A stretch of DNA of 64,000 bases from Lachnospiraceae bacterium (GTDB taxonomy: Bacteria > Bacillota > Clostridia > Lachnospirales > Lachnospiraceae). Positions 1 to 7,982 of the stretch are shown here, piece by piece; the first letter of the stretch is position 1; each line of letters starts with the position of its first letter. The notes under the pieces were generated by a model that was not told the DNA's origin, ran no database searches, and saw only the letters and a program-made list of their open reading frames with translations. The position numbers were made by a program, and so were the translations under genes. Location: the NCBI GenBank assembly GCA_017557525.1, contig JAFYYN010000147.1, positions 1 through 64,000 of the forward strand, in the 5' to 3' direction.

Positions 1-266
1 GCCGCAAGGATCTTCTTTACCTCTGCGGTATGACCGGCTCTGGACTTTTCAGCCAGGAATGTCCTTACTTCCGTAAAGGTGTATTCCTTCTTGGGTTCTT
101 CCGGTTCCGGCTTTGCCTCAGACTCCTTCTTCTTTGCGGGTGCTTTCTTCTTTTCCGGCTCTGCCTCTGAAAAGATCTCTTTCAGCTCTTCCGAAACACT
201 TACCAACTTCTCGCCGCATTCCTTCAGTTCCTGAAGCACCACACTCAGTTCACTCATCTTTGACAT
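1..266 (-). CDS. Rrp5-like small mobile-element protein, C-terminus cut by window edge
   Basis: The visible 88 codons encode an acidic N-terminal helix, then a lysine/proline/glutamate-rich linker (about residues 38-58), then the start of a short helical module reading EVRTFLAEKSRAGHTAEVK. That layout matches the small proteins annotated in Clostridia as rRNA biogenesis protein rrp5, which are common on phages and conjugative elements and whose real role is unknown. The ATG at 266 is preceded by AAGGAGGAG at a 7-base spacing; an in-frame ATG three codons later is less well placed. The gene overlaps the 3' end of its upstream neighbour by 13 bases, so the two are probably translated together. 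The stop codon is outside the window. Confidence 0.6.
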   Translation of the reverse strand, partial: MSKMSELSVVLQELKECGEKLVSVSEELKEIFSEAEPEKKKAPAKKKESEAKPEPEEPKKEYTFTEVRTFLAEKSRAGHTAEVKKILA

Positions 267-469
267 GTTTTGGCTCCTCCTTCCTTAATCTCGCGGATGT
301 CAACGCTCTCTACCGTCTGGCCCGGCGATAAAAGGTACACCGTCTGAAAATCTCCGAATAAGAACTTAAGAAGCCTTCTCGGAAGTCTCACATCGGCACC
401 CTTCAGCACATTCGCCTTGCGGCCATCGGGATCTGAGACGTTGATGACAATCCTGTGTTTAATTGCCAT
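254..469 (-). CDS. Small conserved mobile-element protein of unknown function
   Basis: A 71-residue protein beginning MAIKHRIVINV and containing the phrase ADVRLPRRLLKFLFG. I recall similar short proteins sitting directly before Rrp5-like genes on Firmicute elements, but no function is known and no catalytic motif is visible. It is mostly beta-strand-like at the N-terminus with a basic middle. Its ATG follows GAGAGGT at a suitable distance. Its 3' end overlaps the Rrp5-like gene by 13 bases, which supports a shared transcript on the minus strand. It has no membrane segment and no signal peptide. Confidence 0.55.
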   Translation of the reverse strand: MAIKHRIVINVSDPDGRKANVLKGADVRLPRRLLKFLFGDFQTVYLLSPGQTVESVDIREIKEGGAKTCQR

Positions 470-525
470 GTTTCTTTACCTCTCTTTCTGCAGGAATTCG
501 TCTTCCTTACATGTCACAGGCAACG

Positions 526-551
526 AAAAGGGGAGGATTTTTACCCTCCCC
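526..551 (-). terminator. Intrinsic terminator after the sigma-like gene
   Basis: The arms GGGGAGG (530-536) and CCTCCCC (545-551) form a perfect 7-bp stem with an 8-base loop; read on the minus strand it is followed by UUUU. It lies 12 bases after the stop of the sigma-like gene. A T-rich run also follows on the plus strand, so it may work in both directions. Confidence 0.6.
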
Positions 552-562
552 GGAAAACTTTT

Positions 563-1132
563 TTAAAAATTTTTCTTTATGCACTCTACAGCCTTGTCAT
601 AATGAACTTTTGCGACCTTGATACTGATCCCCATGATCTCCGCCGCCTCCGTGATCGTGTACCCTTCAAGTCCGATCAGCTCTATGGCCTGCTTCTGGCG
701 GTCTGTCATCTTTGTTGCAATGATCTCACGGAGTTTCAGCACATCATCCGAATCATCCATATCTGCAAAAGGATCGTAGCTTGCACCAGCAAGGATGCTG
801 CTCTTGCTCACATCCCCGTCAACGCACTCATCCATAAGGGACTCAATGCTCAGGTTCCAGTTCATCGGATACTTTTCACCGGGATGCTCTTCTTCCCACG
901 CCTTCTTATCAGCTTTCTGCTGTTCCGTGAGTTTGGGATGTCCGTTCCTTCCAATATTGGTGATCCAGTTGTCATCCCACCTGTTAAGGGTATGAATCAG
1001 TACTTCCGTTGTGCCATCATCGCCGGGCTTGATAATGTTATACGTTGTCCTGTAACCGCCCTTACCGTCGGGAACATCCACCGGATAACGGTAAACATTC
1101 CTCTGATCTGACCTTGTTTTCTTTACTCTCAT
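563..1132 (-). CDS. Sigma-70 region 4-like DNA-binding protein of the mobile element
   Basis: The C-terminal 60 residues form a helix-turn-helix of the sigma-70 region 4 type (LTDRQKQAIELIGLEGYTIT-like start, then EAAEIMGISIKVAKVHYDKA), and the remainder carries no region 2 motif. Proteins of this kind on Firmicute elements are annotated as sigma-like or phage regulators and probably bind DNA rather than act as full sigma factors. The open frame extends upstream to 1252, but the ATG at 1132 is preceded by AAAGGAGG seven bases away and begins the natural MRVKKTRSDQ sequence. A terminator follows. The leader upstream is highly structured (see 1162-1310). About 190 residues. Confidence 0.6.
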   Translation of the reverse strand: MRVKKTRSDQRNVYRYPVDVPDGKGGYRTTYNIIKPGDDGTTEVLIHTLNRWDDNWITNIGRNGHPKLTEQQKADKKAWEEEHPGEKYPMNWNLSIESLMDECVDGDVSKSSILAGASYDPFADMDDSDDVLKLREIIATKMTDRQKQAIELIGLEGYTITEAAEIMGISIKVAKVHYDKAVECIKKNF

Positions 1133-1161
1133 AATTGCCTCCTTTGCTGACCTGGGAGACA

Positions 1162-1310
1162 ATGAGAGCAGGATACCCGGCATGGAATTTCGACCGAAGT
1201 ACCCTTTGCGACCGTAAAAAGAGCGCATGAAAACAAGGGTACCTACATCCACTTCCGGCAGATGTCTTTATCACAACTGCTTTCGGTGGTATGTCGTATC
1301 CTGCCCTCAT
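1162..1310 (-). ncRNA. Candidate structured leader RNA (15-bp closing stem, multi-way junction)
   Basis: Positions 1162-1176 pair with 1296-1310 over 15 bp with a single wobble. Inside, GTACCCTT (1199-1206) pairs perfectly with AAGGGTAC (1235-1242), and ACATC (1245-1249) with GATGT (1261-1265), giving a three-way or more complex junction. On the minus strand this folds just ahead of the ribosome binding site of the sigma-like gene, so it could be a regulatory leader or a processed small RNA. No known riboswitch class was recognised. Structure is read from the sequence; function is inference. Confidence 0.45.
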
Positions 1311-1361
1311 GCGCAACTCAGGCCGTTATACTGATTTTTCAAGGAACTATCTGAATATCCC

Positions 1362-1417
1362 GTTGGATATCCATCAGAACTCATATCTGCCGATATGGAC
1401 TCTGATCCACATCCAAC
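1362..1417 (-). other. Long nested hairpin in the same leader region
   Basis: GTTGGAT (1362-1368) pairs with ATCCAAC (1411-1417); inside, ATCAGA pairs with TCTGAT, and CATATC (1382-1387) with GATATG (1392-1397) around a 4-base loop. The whole 56-base unit folds into one long interrupted hairpin. With the 1162-1310 structure it fills the gene-free stretch 1133-1532. It could belong to the same leader transcript on the minus strand. Confidence 0.45.
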
Positions 1418-1532
1418 GCTTCTGTATGTCTAGGTATCAGAACTGCTGTTTTTCCGATTTTCCCTTCTACTTTTCATAGGAGATTTGCAACTCCTTTTTA
1501 TTACTAAGCGGATTATTTTTTTGTTTTTCCGG

Positions 1533-1724
1533 TCAATCTGATTTCAGATCAACCTCTCTCTGGAACAATTCTCCAAAAACATTTTCATAATCACTTGGAT
1601 TCAGTTCTTCTATGCTGTCTGCATCATATTTTGAAAGAATCCAGGCAACCTCTTCTTTACCCATTTTTGAAGCAACATATTCTGCACTGTTTTCTATACT
1701 GATTAACAAATCCACATCTCGCAT
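1533..1724 (-). CDS. Small hypothetical acidic protein
   Basis: A 63-residue soluble acidic protein beginning MRDVDLLISIENSAEYVASK and ending FQREVDLKSD. No domain was recognised; similar short proteins occur on Clostridial elements. The open frame extends to 1754, but the ATG at 1724 has GAAGG eight bases upstream while the earlier ATG codons (1754, 1730) have no usable ribosome binding site or sit too close to it. It lies between the structured leader region and the phased TATGGG repeats, and points in the same direction as the neighbouring genes. Function unknown; it may be a small regulator or antitoxin-like protein, but nothing in the sequence shows it. Confidence 0.5.
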   Translation of the reverse strand: MRDVDLLISIENSAEYVASKMGKEEVAWILSKYDADSIEELNPSDYENVFGELFQREVDLKSD

Positions 1725-1793
1725 TTTCATTACCTTCAAACATCCAGTTTTCATGTTTCTATATGAATTATCGCAGGGATAGACCGCTCAAAA

Positions 1794-1834
1794 TATGGGT
1801 ACAAATATGGGAAGAGTATGGGAAAATGTATGGG
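1794..1834. repeat. Four phased TATGGG direct repeats
   Basis: TATGGG occurs at 1794, 1806, 1817 and 1829, with 11-12 base spacing, so all copies face the same side of the helix. The block sits between the terminator of the helicase gene and the next gene. Such phased iterons usually bind a protein, for example a regulator or recombinase accessory factor; which one is unknown. Confidence 0.5.
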
Positions 1835-1844
1835 AAAATAAAAA

Positions 1845-1872
1845 AGACCCTCCGAATTGTCTCGGAAGGTCT
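1845..1872 (-). terminator. Intrinsic terminator of the hamB gene
   Basis: Arms at 1845-1855 and 1862-1872 form an 11-bp stem (one wobble) with a 6-base loop; on the minus strand it is followed by a run of six U. It begins 19 bases after the helicase stop codon and closes the defence operon. Confidence 0.8.
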
Positions 1873-1890
1873 GAACAGATATGGAACCGT

Positions 1891-4506
1891 CTAATCTACG
1901 AACAGTTCCGGAATATTGAATTGTAGATCGTGGGCATCCGTCTCAACAGTATCGTTGCCGCACTCCATAATAGATTTTTTGACTTTATATTCACCATCAA
2001 TAAAAGTCAAATATTTGTGTTGGTTCGCTTGGATATAGGATGCTGTTTCCCTTGTGAACCCTGTTTGCTGTAGGAATATTGTTACCGGGCTTGTCGTTCC
2101 GTATTCCACATATTCATACCAATCGTTTTCAAAATACTCGCACTGGTGGTATTCCTTATATTCCAAGGACACTTTGCGGAAATAGTTTGAAATACTAAAG
2201 AGCAAAACATTTTCAATTACGCCCAATGTGTCAGCAATAACATAATTCTGGTGAAGTTTGGAATCCTTATTATAATAATCGGCATATTTAACTCCGCCAA
2301 CCCATACGCCAGTATTCGGATGATTCGCCTTAAATCTAAGAGAACTGCTTATTATCTGATTTAAGCCGTTCCCTCTAATCCATCTCAAAAGAATTTGAGA
2401 GTACCATCGAATAACAGAATCTATCCGATTTGTTCCTTCTCGCCCGATTGTTTCTTTTTCATATACATCCCATTTAAAGATTTTGCGAAGCCGCATCATA
2501 AAACGAACGACCTCTTCAAAATCAACATCATCGTTTTCTCCACTCAATAAAGGATACTCCAATCCATTAACTATGGCATCATGGAGACTTTCAGATTGAT
2601 CGTATGACATTGTTATATCGTCATCTGTCTTTTCTACCGGAAAATTCTGTTTTATAAGCTTTTCCTTCTCTTCATTCAATGCTTCGGAATCCAAAAAAGC
2701 TCTTCTTACCGGTGTGTCTTGATCAAGGGCAATATCTCTTGCTAAAATAAGTGCAAATTTTCTCAGTCCTTCATAGTTACCGGGATTTGCTTCCTGACAC
2801 TTAGGCAGCTCAACTTCACCCTCCACAAGATCCTCTACGATATCTTCATAATGTGCTTTTGTATCAGGTGCATCAAGCGATACAATCTGAGGCGGAATAT
2901 CATTTTTCAAATATTCCTCATAGCGTGCTTCTTTAACCTTTTCATTGTCTCTTATCAAGAATACATTTCCGTAAAGATTGTATCTGATTCTGCCTACTCT
3001 TCCAACAAGATTGCGGAACTCAACAGGTGTCATATTGGGCTGTCCATTCCTATAGCTTGTTATAAAAAGATTATCTGCCGGAAGATTTACACCCTCAATC
3101 AATGTACTTGTGCAAAATATAGTTCTGAGATATCCATCCTTAAAAGCCTTTTCAATGCTTAATCGTATACTTGCGGGCAAATAACCAACATGATATGCCA
3201 CTCCCATCTTTATAAAATCTGCAAGATAACAATTACTATGAACTTCTCTCTTGACGGCTTCAGCCAAACGTATAAGGTGCTCATCTGTTGATGGCATTAG
3301 GTTTTGAACATATCTATTTGCGTATTCCAGCACCTTCGTTTTTGAACTGCAATATACGAGATTCTGCTTCCCTCTTCCAACTTGGCTAACAATTCCCGGA
3401 AGAGAATCATCTGTAAACATATAATCCAAAGGAATCGATGTTTTCGTGTATTCATTATATGCAGATACTGTTTTGTCATGCGTGTTCAACAAATATTTAA
3501 GTTGGCAAACAGGACTGTACTTTGATGCCAGTTTCTTAAACTCTTTTCTATGTCCATTCGGTATAAGGTTTATGAACACCTCCGGGTTAGGTATACTCGG
3601 AGACGCAAAAATTATGTTGGGATCCTTACCGGATTCATACAGCTTGGCAATTACTTTATAGTAATATGTACTTCTCCCGCCTTTATAAGATATTTTATGT
3701 GCCTCATCGATAAACAGAAAATGAATAGGGATCTTGGGTTTATCAATCAGTAAATGCAGAAACCTCTCCGGTGTCATCACAAAAATAAAATGATGCTCCT
3801 GTTTCAAAAGATAGTCTCCAGATGACACAATTACTCTATAATCCCTGTCCTTTGCCATCTCCCCTTGTAGCGAATTTAGGAAGCTGCTTCGCACCTCATT
3901 TATCAATGCTTTCGTAGGCACAAGTATCGCATAATTCTCTTCGGAGCCGTGCTTTATACATTCCTCGATGTATGTCTGAACCACAAATGATTTTCCCATT
4001 GATGTGGGGCCGGAATAGCTAAAGCATTTTCCACCGAGACCGTCATATACTATTTTCTGATCTGAGAAAAAGTATTCCTTCTCTTTGCCGGGAATCTGAT
4101 GGTTATCTCTGTCAAAGTCATAGTAAATACTGTCAAACATATCTATGCTCTTGAAATCATTGATTGTTTCTGACTGAAGAGCACGATAATTACCGAGTGA
4201 AGATAATACAGATCCTAGATAATATTTTATAATCTCATTTTCCGGATACAATAAATTGAGCAGGATAGCTATCTCCTGCCCCCATAGATGATGCCGCTCC
4301 GCATTCTCTTTATGCGTAGACTTTGCAAGCAGATCCGCAAATCTGACTGCATCCTTTACATTTATTTCTTTTAGCGGCCTATTATATCCAAAGAGTCTGA
4401 TCGAATAATTCGTTCTAAGAGCATCATATATCTCATTCAGATATTCATTCTTTTCTATATCCCTGTACAGTGCTTCTGACAGGGTTTCATCTCTTGGAAT
4501 CTGCAT
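1891..4506 (-). CDS. hamB: HamB-like DEAD/DEAH helicase of a Hachiman/AbpAB-type defence pair
   Basis: This 871-residue superfamily 2 helicase shows Walker A GPTSMGKS (about 166-173), the ATPase box FIDEAH (265-270), a motif V-like STLIEGVNLPA (467-477) and motif VI GRVGR (502-506). About 370 residues follow the motor core without a recognised domain. It directly follows a DUF1837 gene, with one base between them and a GGGAGG site inside that gene's 3' end. DUF1837 plus helicase is the signature of Hachiman (HamA-HamB) and of the related AbpA-AbpB phage-resistance pair, where the helicase senses or loads on DNA and releases the partner nuclease. No HD domain is seen, so it is not Cas3. Its exact subtype is inference. 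Confidence 0.75.
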   Translation of the reverse strand: MQIPRDETLSEALYRDIEKNEYLNEIYDALRTNYSIRLFGYNRPLKEINVKDAVRFADLLAKSTHKENAERHHLWGQEIAILLNLLYPENEIIKYYLGSVLSSLGNYRALQSETINDFKSIDMFDSIYYDFDRDNHQIPGKEKEYFFSDQKIVYDGLGGKCFSYSGPTSMGKSFVVQTYIEECIKHGSEENYAILVPTKALINEVRSSFLNSLQGEMAKDRDYRVIVSSGDYLLKQEHHFIFVMTPERFLHLLIDKPKIPIHFLFIDEAHKISYKGGRSTYYYKVIAKLYESGKDPNIIFASPSIPNPEVFINLIPNGHRKEFKKLASKYSPVCQLKYLLNTHDKTVSAYNEYTKTSIPLDYMFTDDSLPGIVSQVGRGKQNLVYCSSKTKVLEYANRYVQNLMPSTDEHLIRLAEAVKREVHSNCYLADFIKMGVAYHVGYLPASIRLSIEKAFKDGYLRTIFCTSTLIEGVNLPADNLFITSYRNGQPNMTPVEFRNLVGRVGRIRYNLYGNVFLIRDNEKVKEARYEEYLKNDIPPQIVSLDAPDTKAHYEDIVEDLVEGEVELPKCQEANPGNYEGLRKFALILARDIALDQDTPVRRAFLDSEALNEEKEKLIKQNFPVEKTDDDITMSYDQSESLHDAIVNGLEYPLLSGENDDVDFEEVVRFMMRLRKIFKWDVYEKETIGREGTNRIDSVIRWYSQILLRWIRGNGLNQIISSSLRFKANHPNTGVWVGGVKYADYYNKDSKLHQNYVIADTLGVIENVLLFSISNYFRKVSLEYKEYHQCEYFENDWYEYVEYGTTSPVTIFLQQTGFTRETASYIQANQHKYLTFIDGEYKVKKSIMECGNDTVETDAHDLQFNIPELFVD

Positions 4507-4507
4507 T

Positions 4508-5962
4508 CTAAGCCCTCCCTATCATTTCCTCAACAAGCCCTACCTTTTCAGCCGGAGCATCATTAAAAGGAAGCACGTAAAAGTAAAAACTATATCCTTC
4601 AAGATGAGCTGCAACAACCTTTTGTTCTATGTATTTCTCAATATCAGCAATATCTGCTGCCATCTTATCCCGTGCAGCCGCTCTAAATCTATCATTATTT
4701 GATTCCGGATGAGGAAGTGTAAGCGTATAACCTAAAAAACAGCCAAACGCCATATCGCGCTCAGTTCCCTTATTCTTTTCAGGAATCAATATGCTCTTTA
4801 TATAATTATTTACCTCAGGTCTGAATACACTCTGTGTTCTCGTATTATCAACAAGCTGTAACTCATCCTCATAATTGTTTTCGATGGCAATAATTTTTTG
4901 AAAAGCATTATCAACAGCTGAATGAAGATCTCCGACAATATTGGAAGCTCCAAATACAAGCTGATGAAAAGGAATACCTCTATCATCCGACACAAGCAAA
5001 TGCACGCCATCGCTCTTGCTTTTCATCAATCCGCCAACATCATCTATTTCTATTTTTGTAAGTATCTTAGGAGCATCAAGCTCCTGTTCGAGGAATACAT
5101 ACAGCAGAGTTTCTCCCAGAATAGATTCTGCAGATGCATCAAAAGCTTTGATGTACCGCAATAGAGCCTCCGTTCCCATTGCGGCACTTTTTCCTACTTT
5201 ATCCATTCTGGCAGCCTTTTCCCTCGACATAACATAGTTGCTGATATTGCTAACAAGGAACTCTTTTGCATTTTTAAAGCGAAGCTTACTGTTCATCATA
5301 TCCACAGTATAGATCTGAACAGTAGAATGATTTGCAACACCGACCACATCAAGTTCCGATACCTTTTCAAATGTTCTGTTAAAAACAGGATCCTTTAAGC
5401 TTCTATTCAAGGGAAGAATCTGCTCTGCATCTGAACTCTCAAAATAGACAGGAACATCTGAATCATCAAAGCTCTCTACGAAATCTTTATCGATTTCTTT
5501 TATTGCTTCAAAGCAATCATCCTTAACCTCTGTTATTGCAAAGAAGAAAACCGATGCAAGCACAGCAGAGAATGATACTTTAGGCATTTCTATCAGATTT
5601 CGTTTTTCGTAACCGTGAATATAGCCTACAACGGTATAGTCTTTTATCGTTTCATCTTCATCAAGAACGCTTTTGATAGCTCTTATTACAGATTCTTTTT
5701 TTACATTTTTAATATGCTTAACAACTTCATTTTGAAAACCAATATCTGCTGCTTCGAAATCCAGTTTTCCGGCAGCATCTTTTAACGGTCCTGGTACATT
5801 ATCGTGCCCACTCTTAAGATGGCCAGATGTCGAACCACAGTGCTCAAAATCCGCTCCAAATGCCTTGAATATAGAAGAGCACAGCACATCATTCGTAACT
5901 TTAGAATTGTTACGCGCTTGATACAATATGTTCAATAGTGTACCTAAGCATAAACGCTTCAT
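4508..5962 (-). CDS. hamA: HamA-like DUF1837 protein with a long N-terminal extension
   Basis: The C-terminal half of this 484-residue protein resembles DUF1837: GETLLYVFLEQ (283-293), SKSDGVHLLVS (315-325), and QLVFGASNIVGDLHSAVDNAF-like text from 334. DUF1837 proteins such as HamA and AbpA are the nuclease partners in Hachiman-type phage defence. The usual family is about 250-300 residues; here some 230 extra residues precede it, beginning MKRLCLGTLLNILYQARNN, with no recognised catalytic motif. A typical E-x-K nuclease dyad is not obvious (QLVFGAS stands where one might look), so catalysis may use other residues or be weak. Start is set by AAGGAGGACACGGC before the ATG. The restriction nuclease gene ends 38 bases upstream, suggesting one operon. 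Confidence 0.65.
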   Translation of the reverse strand: MKRLCLGTLLNILYQARNNSKVTNDVLCSSIFKAFGADFEHCGSTSGHLKSGHDNVPGPLKDAAGKLDFEAADIGFQNEVVKHIKNVKKESVIRAIKSVLDEDETIKDYTVVGYIHGYEKRNLIEMPKVSFSAVLASVFFFAITEVKDDCFEAIKEIDKDFVESFDDSDVPVYFESSDAEQILPLNRSLKDPVFNRTFEKVSELDVVGVANHSTVQIYTVDMMNSKLRFKNAKEFLVSNISNYVMSREKAARMDKVGKSAAMGTEALLRYIKAFDASAESILGETLLYVFLEQELDAPKILTKIEIDDVGGLMKSKSDGVHLLVSDDRGIPFHQLVFGASNIVGDLHSAVDNAFQKIIAIENNYEDELQLVDNTRTQSVFRPEVNNYIKSILIPEKNKGTERDMAFGCFLGYTLTLPHPESNNDRFRAAARDKMAADIADIEKYIEQKVVAAHLEGYSFYFYVLPFNDAPAEKVGLVEEMIGRA

Positions 5963-6000
5963 GCCGTGTCCTCCTTTTTAATCTAAAATTTCACACTGTT

Positions 6001-7971
6001 TTAGGCTAATATAAAATATCCTTTTTCAAAATAATCAGCATTTGCTGGCACTATCTGTGGTTCAACTTCTCCCTCGAACGCTACAAGTATATAATCTTCT
6101 TTAATTCCCACCACACATCCAATACGATTTTTAATGGTATCCTTTATGCGTGAGCCAAAGTATATTCCATATGGGAAATCATATTTCCTCCCACAATAAG
6201 TATTATCCTCTGCAACCATCGATGCATTAGTTTCGGTGCTCTTATATAGTTCAGCCAGTTTTTTTGCATATATCCCTATACGGATGGCGCTGTCAATATG
6301 AGCCTTCCACGCCGGAGCTTCCATCACATCCCGTTTACTGGAACAATACTCAATAAGCTCCACAAGTTTTTCCGGACTTGCCTGATTCGTCTTAAACATC
6401 CTCTCAAAAAACACTTGGAACTGAGCAAGAGAAATCGGAACTATATTAAGTCTTTGTCTCTCATCACCCTTCGCATACCACACTCCATGCCTAAACGTTT
6501 CAGCTGTATTGGTATCTATTCTCACAGCTATAAACATTCCGTACACCGGCTTGGAATAAGCAAGAACTGCATCTGAAACATGTCGCCTTACAGGCTCACC
6601 CTCCATGGCTTCTTGCCTCGATGATGTTGACATCGTCACCTCAGTAAGTATTGTGAATTTCTCGAATTCACAGTAAAGATCGCCTTTCCCTCCACCAGCG
6701 GCAGAAACCGGCATAAAATCAGAATCCAAGCGAAAGCCTCTTACTTCATAGGGCTTATTCACCAAATGATCTATTGCAAGTGCCGCTCTCCACAGAGTCC
6801 ATTCAAGATATGCCGGCGTCTCATCCTTCGGGACCTCAATGACATTATCATCGTCATATTCCTTCTTGCCTCCGCCTTTAATGAGAAGTGACATATAATC
6901 CGATATTTCCTGCCACCTGTTCTTTTGATCAGCTGCGTAGTTGATCTCATCTGTCTGAGCCATAGTATCTTCCAGCCGTCTTCTTGCAATGTTCACTTCT
7001 GCTGGCGTATCTAATGGCAAATCTGTAATATCAAAGATGATATTCCTCTCCTTCATCTGTTTCATCAGATCAGAGAGCACTTTTTTAGCAACATCAATAT
7101 TATCTGTTGGAAGCGGAGCACCCGTTGTTAGGTCTTTAAACACATCCAGCATAGGCTCCGTGCTTGCAGTTGTCTTTGCAAGAGCCTCAGCAATGATATG
7201 TTTGGATGGGACAATGATAAGGCCCCTACCTTTCCTCTGCAGAACTCCGGAAATCCTAAGATACCGCATGTTCATATCACAGTAATCAAGAAAATTATCG
7301 CTCTTCTTATCATAGTGTTGTCCGCGCTCGTTTATTTCTTTCCTGTCAAAAGGTCTTTTTGCAGGTGCATTTTTTCTTCTTTCTCGAAGATCAAGAATAT
7401 GATCCACCACTTCGTTGATATCGTAACTCGGGTCTGTCGTATGCCCCCAAAGTCCGAACTCAATTCTTGAAAACTCTGATGATCCGGTTCTTTTTTCAAG
7501 TTCCAGCATAATTGCAAGTATCCACCTAAACGGAGAAAAATGTGCGCTTCCGTCTGGTAGCCAGTATTGCTCAACCGCAAGCGAACGAAGAAAACACTCC
7601 TGCATCGCAGGAATAGTGTCAGCCTTGATGAATGTTCTCCCAAACGGAGTAATGTCGTCCATCTTTCCTAATGTATCCTGTTCAAAGCCATTCTGTTTCT
7701 TTGCCTGTCCATATATAAAGCCATAGCGTTCAAACATCAAACGCCACTTCCTTGCATGACTACCTGAAGGATCCTTACCGCTTTCATTGTTTATGATTCC
7801 CTTATCATCAAGGAATTTCATAAAACCCATCTCATTTTCATTTCCGTGAAGATTCCCCACATACGGTGATTGCGAAAATGCGATAAAGCCCTCCTGAATA
7901 CGCATTGGATTTCTGAGTCCGGTATTCCCTGCTAACCATATGTTTATTACTTCATTATCGTCTATTCTCAT
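6001..7971 (-). CDS. AlwI-family type IIS restriction endonuclease
   Basis: A protein of about 656 residues whose opening (NTGLRNPMRIQEG) and central text (SPFRWILAIMLELEKRTG) resemble the AlwI family. A PD-(D/E)xK-like core is visible around residues 430-465: GDLYCEF, then TILTEVTMSTSSRQ, then MEGEPVRRHV, a phrase typical of AlwI-like nucleases. AlwI cuts outside the asymmetric site GGATC; the exact site of this enzyme is unknown. Downstream of a two-domain adenine methyltransferase, as type IIS systems need one methylase activity per strand. An ATG at 7986 overlaps the methylase stop, but the ATG at 7971 has GAGGTGG six bases before it and is preferred. Protects against incoming DNA lacking the methylation. 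Confidence 0.75.
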   Translation of the reverse strand: MRIDDNEVINIWLAGNTGLRNPMRIQEGFIAFSQSPYVGNLHGNENEMGFMKFLDDKGIINNESGKDPSGSHARKWRLMFERYGFIYGQAKKQNGFEQDTLGKMDDITPFGRTFIKADTIPAMQECFLRSLAVEQYWLPDGSAHFSPFRWILAIMLELEKRTGSSEFSRIEFGLWGHTTDPSYDINEVVDHILDLRERRKNAPAKRPFDRKEINERGQHYDKKSDNFLDYCDMNMRYLRISGVLQRKGRGLIIVPSKHIIAEALAKTTASTEPMLDVFKDLTTGAPLPTDNIDVAKKVLSDLMKQMKERNIIFDITDLPLDTPAEVNIARRRLEDTMAQTDEINYAADQKNRWQEISDYMSLLIKGGGKKEYDDDNVIEVPKDETPAYLEWTLWRAALAIDHLVNKPYEVRGFRLDSDFMPVSAAGGGKGDLYCEFEKFTILTEVTMSTSSRQEAMEGEPVRRHVSDAVLAYSKPVYGMFIAVRIDTNTAETFRHGVWYAKGDERQRLNIVPISLAQFQVFFERMFKTNQASPEKLVELIEYCSSKRDVMEAPAWKAHIDSAIRIGIYAKKLAELYKSTETNASMVAEDNTYCGRKYDFPYGIYFGSRIKDTIKNRIGCVVGIKEDYILVAFEGEVEPQIVPANADYFEKGYFILA

Positions 7972-7982
7972 AACCGTCCACC

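Noticed and set aside
455..1111. Long plus-strand frame opposite the sigma-like gene
   Set aside because: It is the antisense of a well-supported minus-strand gene with clear ribosome binding site and HTH motif; its product has no family resemblance.
1891..4506. Helicase considered as a Cas3-like protein
   Set aside because: No HD nuclease domain and no Cascade genes; the DUF1837 neighbour fits Hachiman/AbpAB better.
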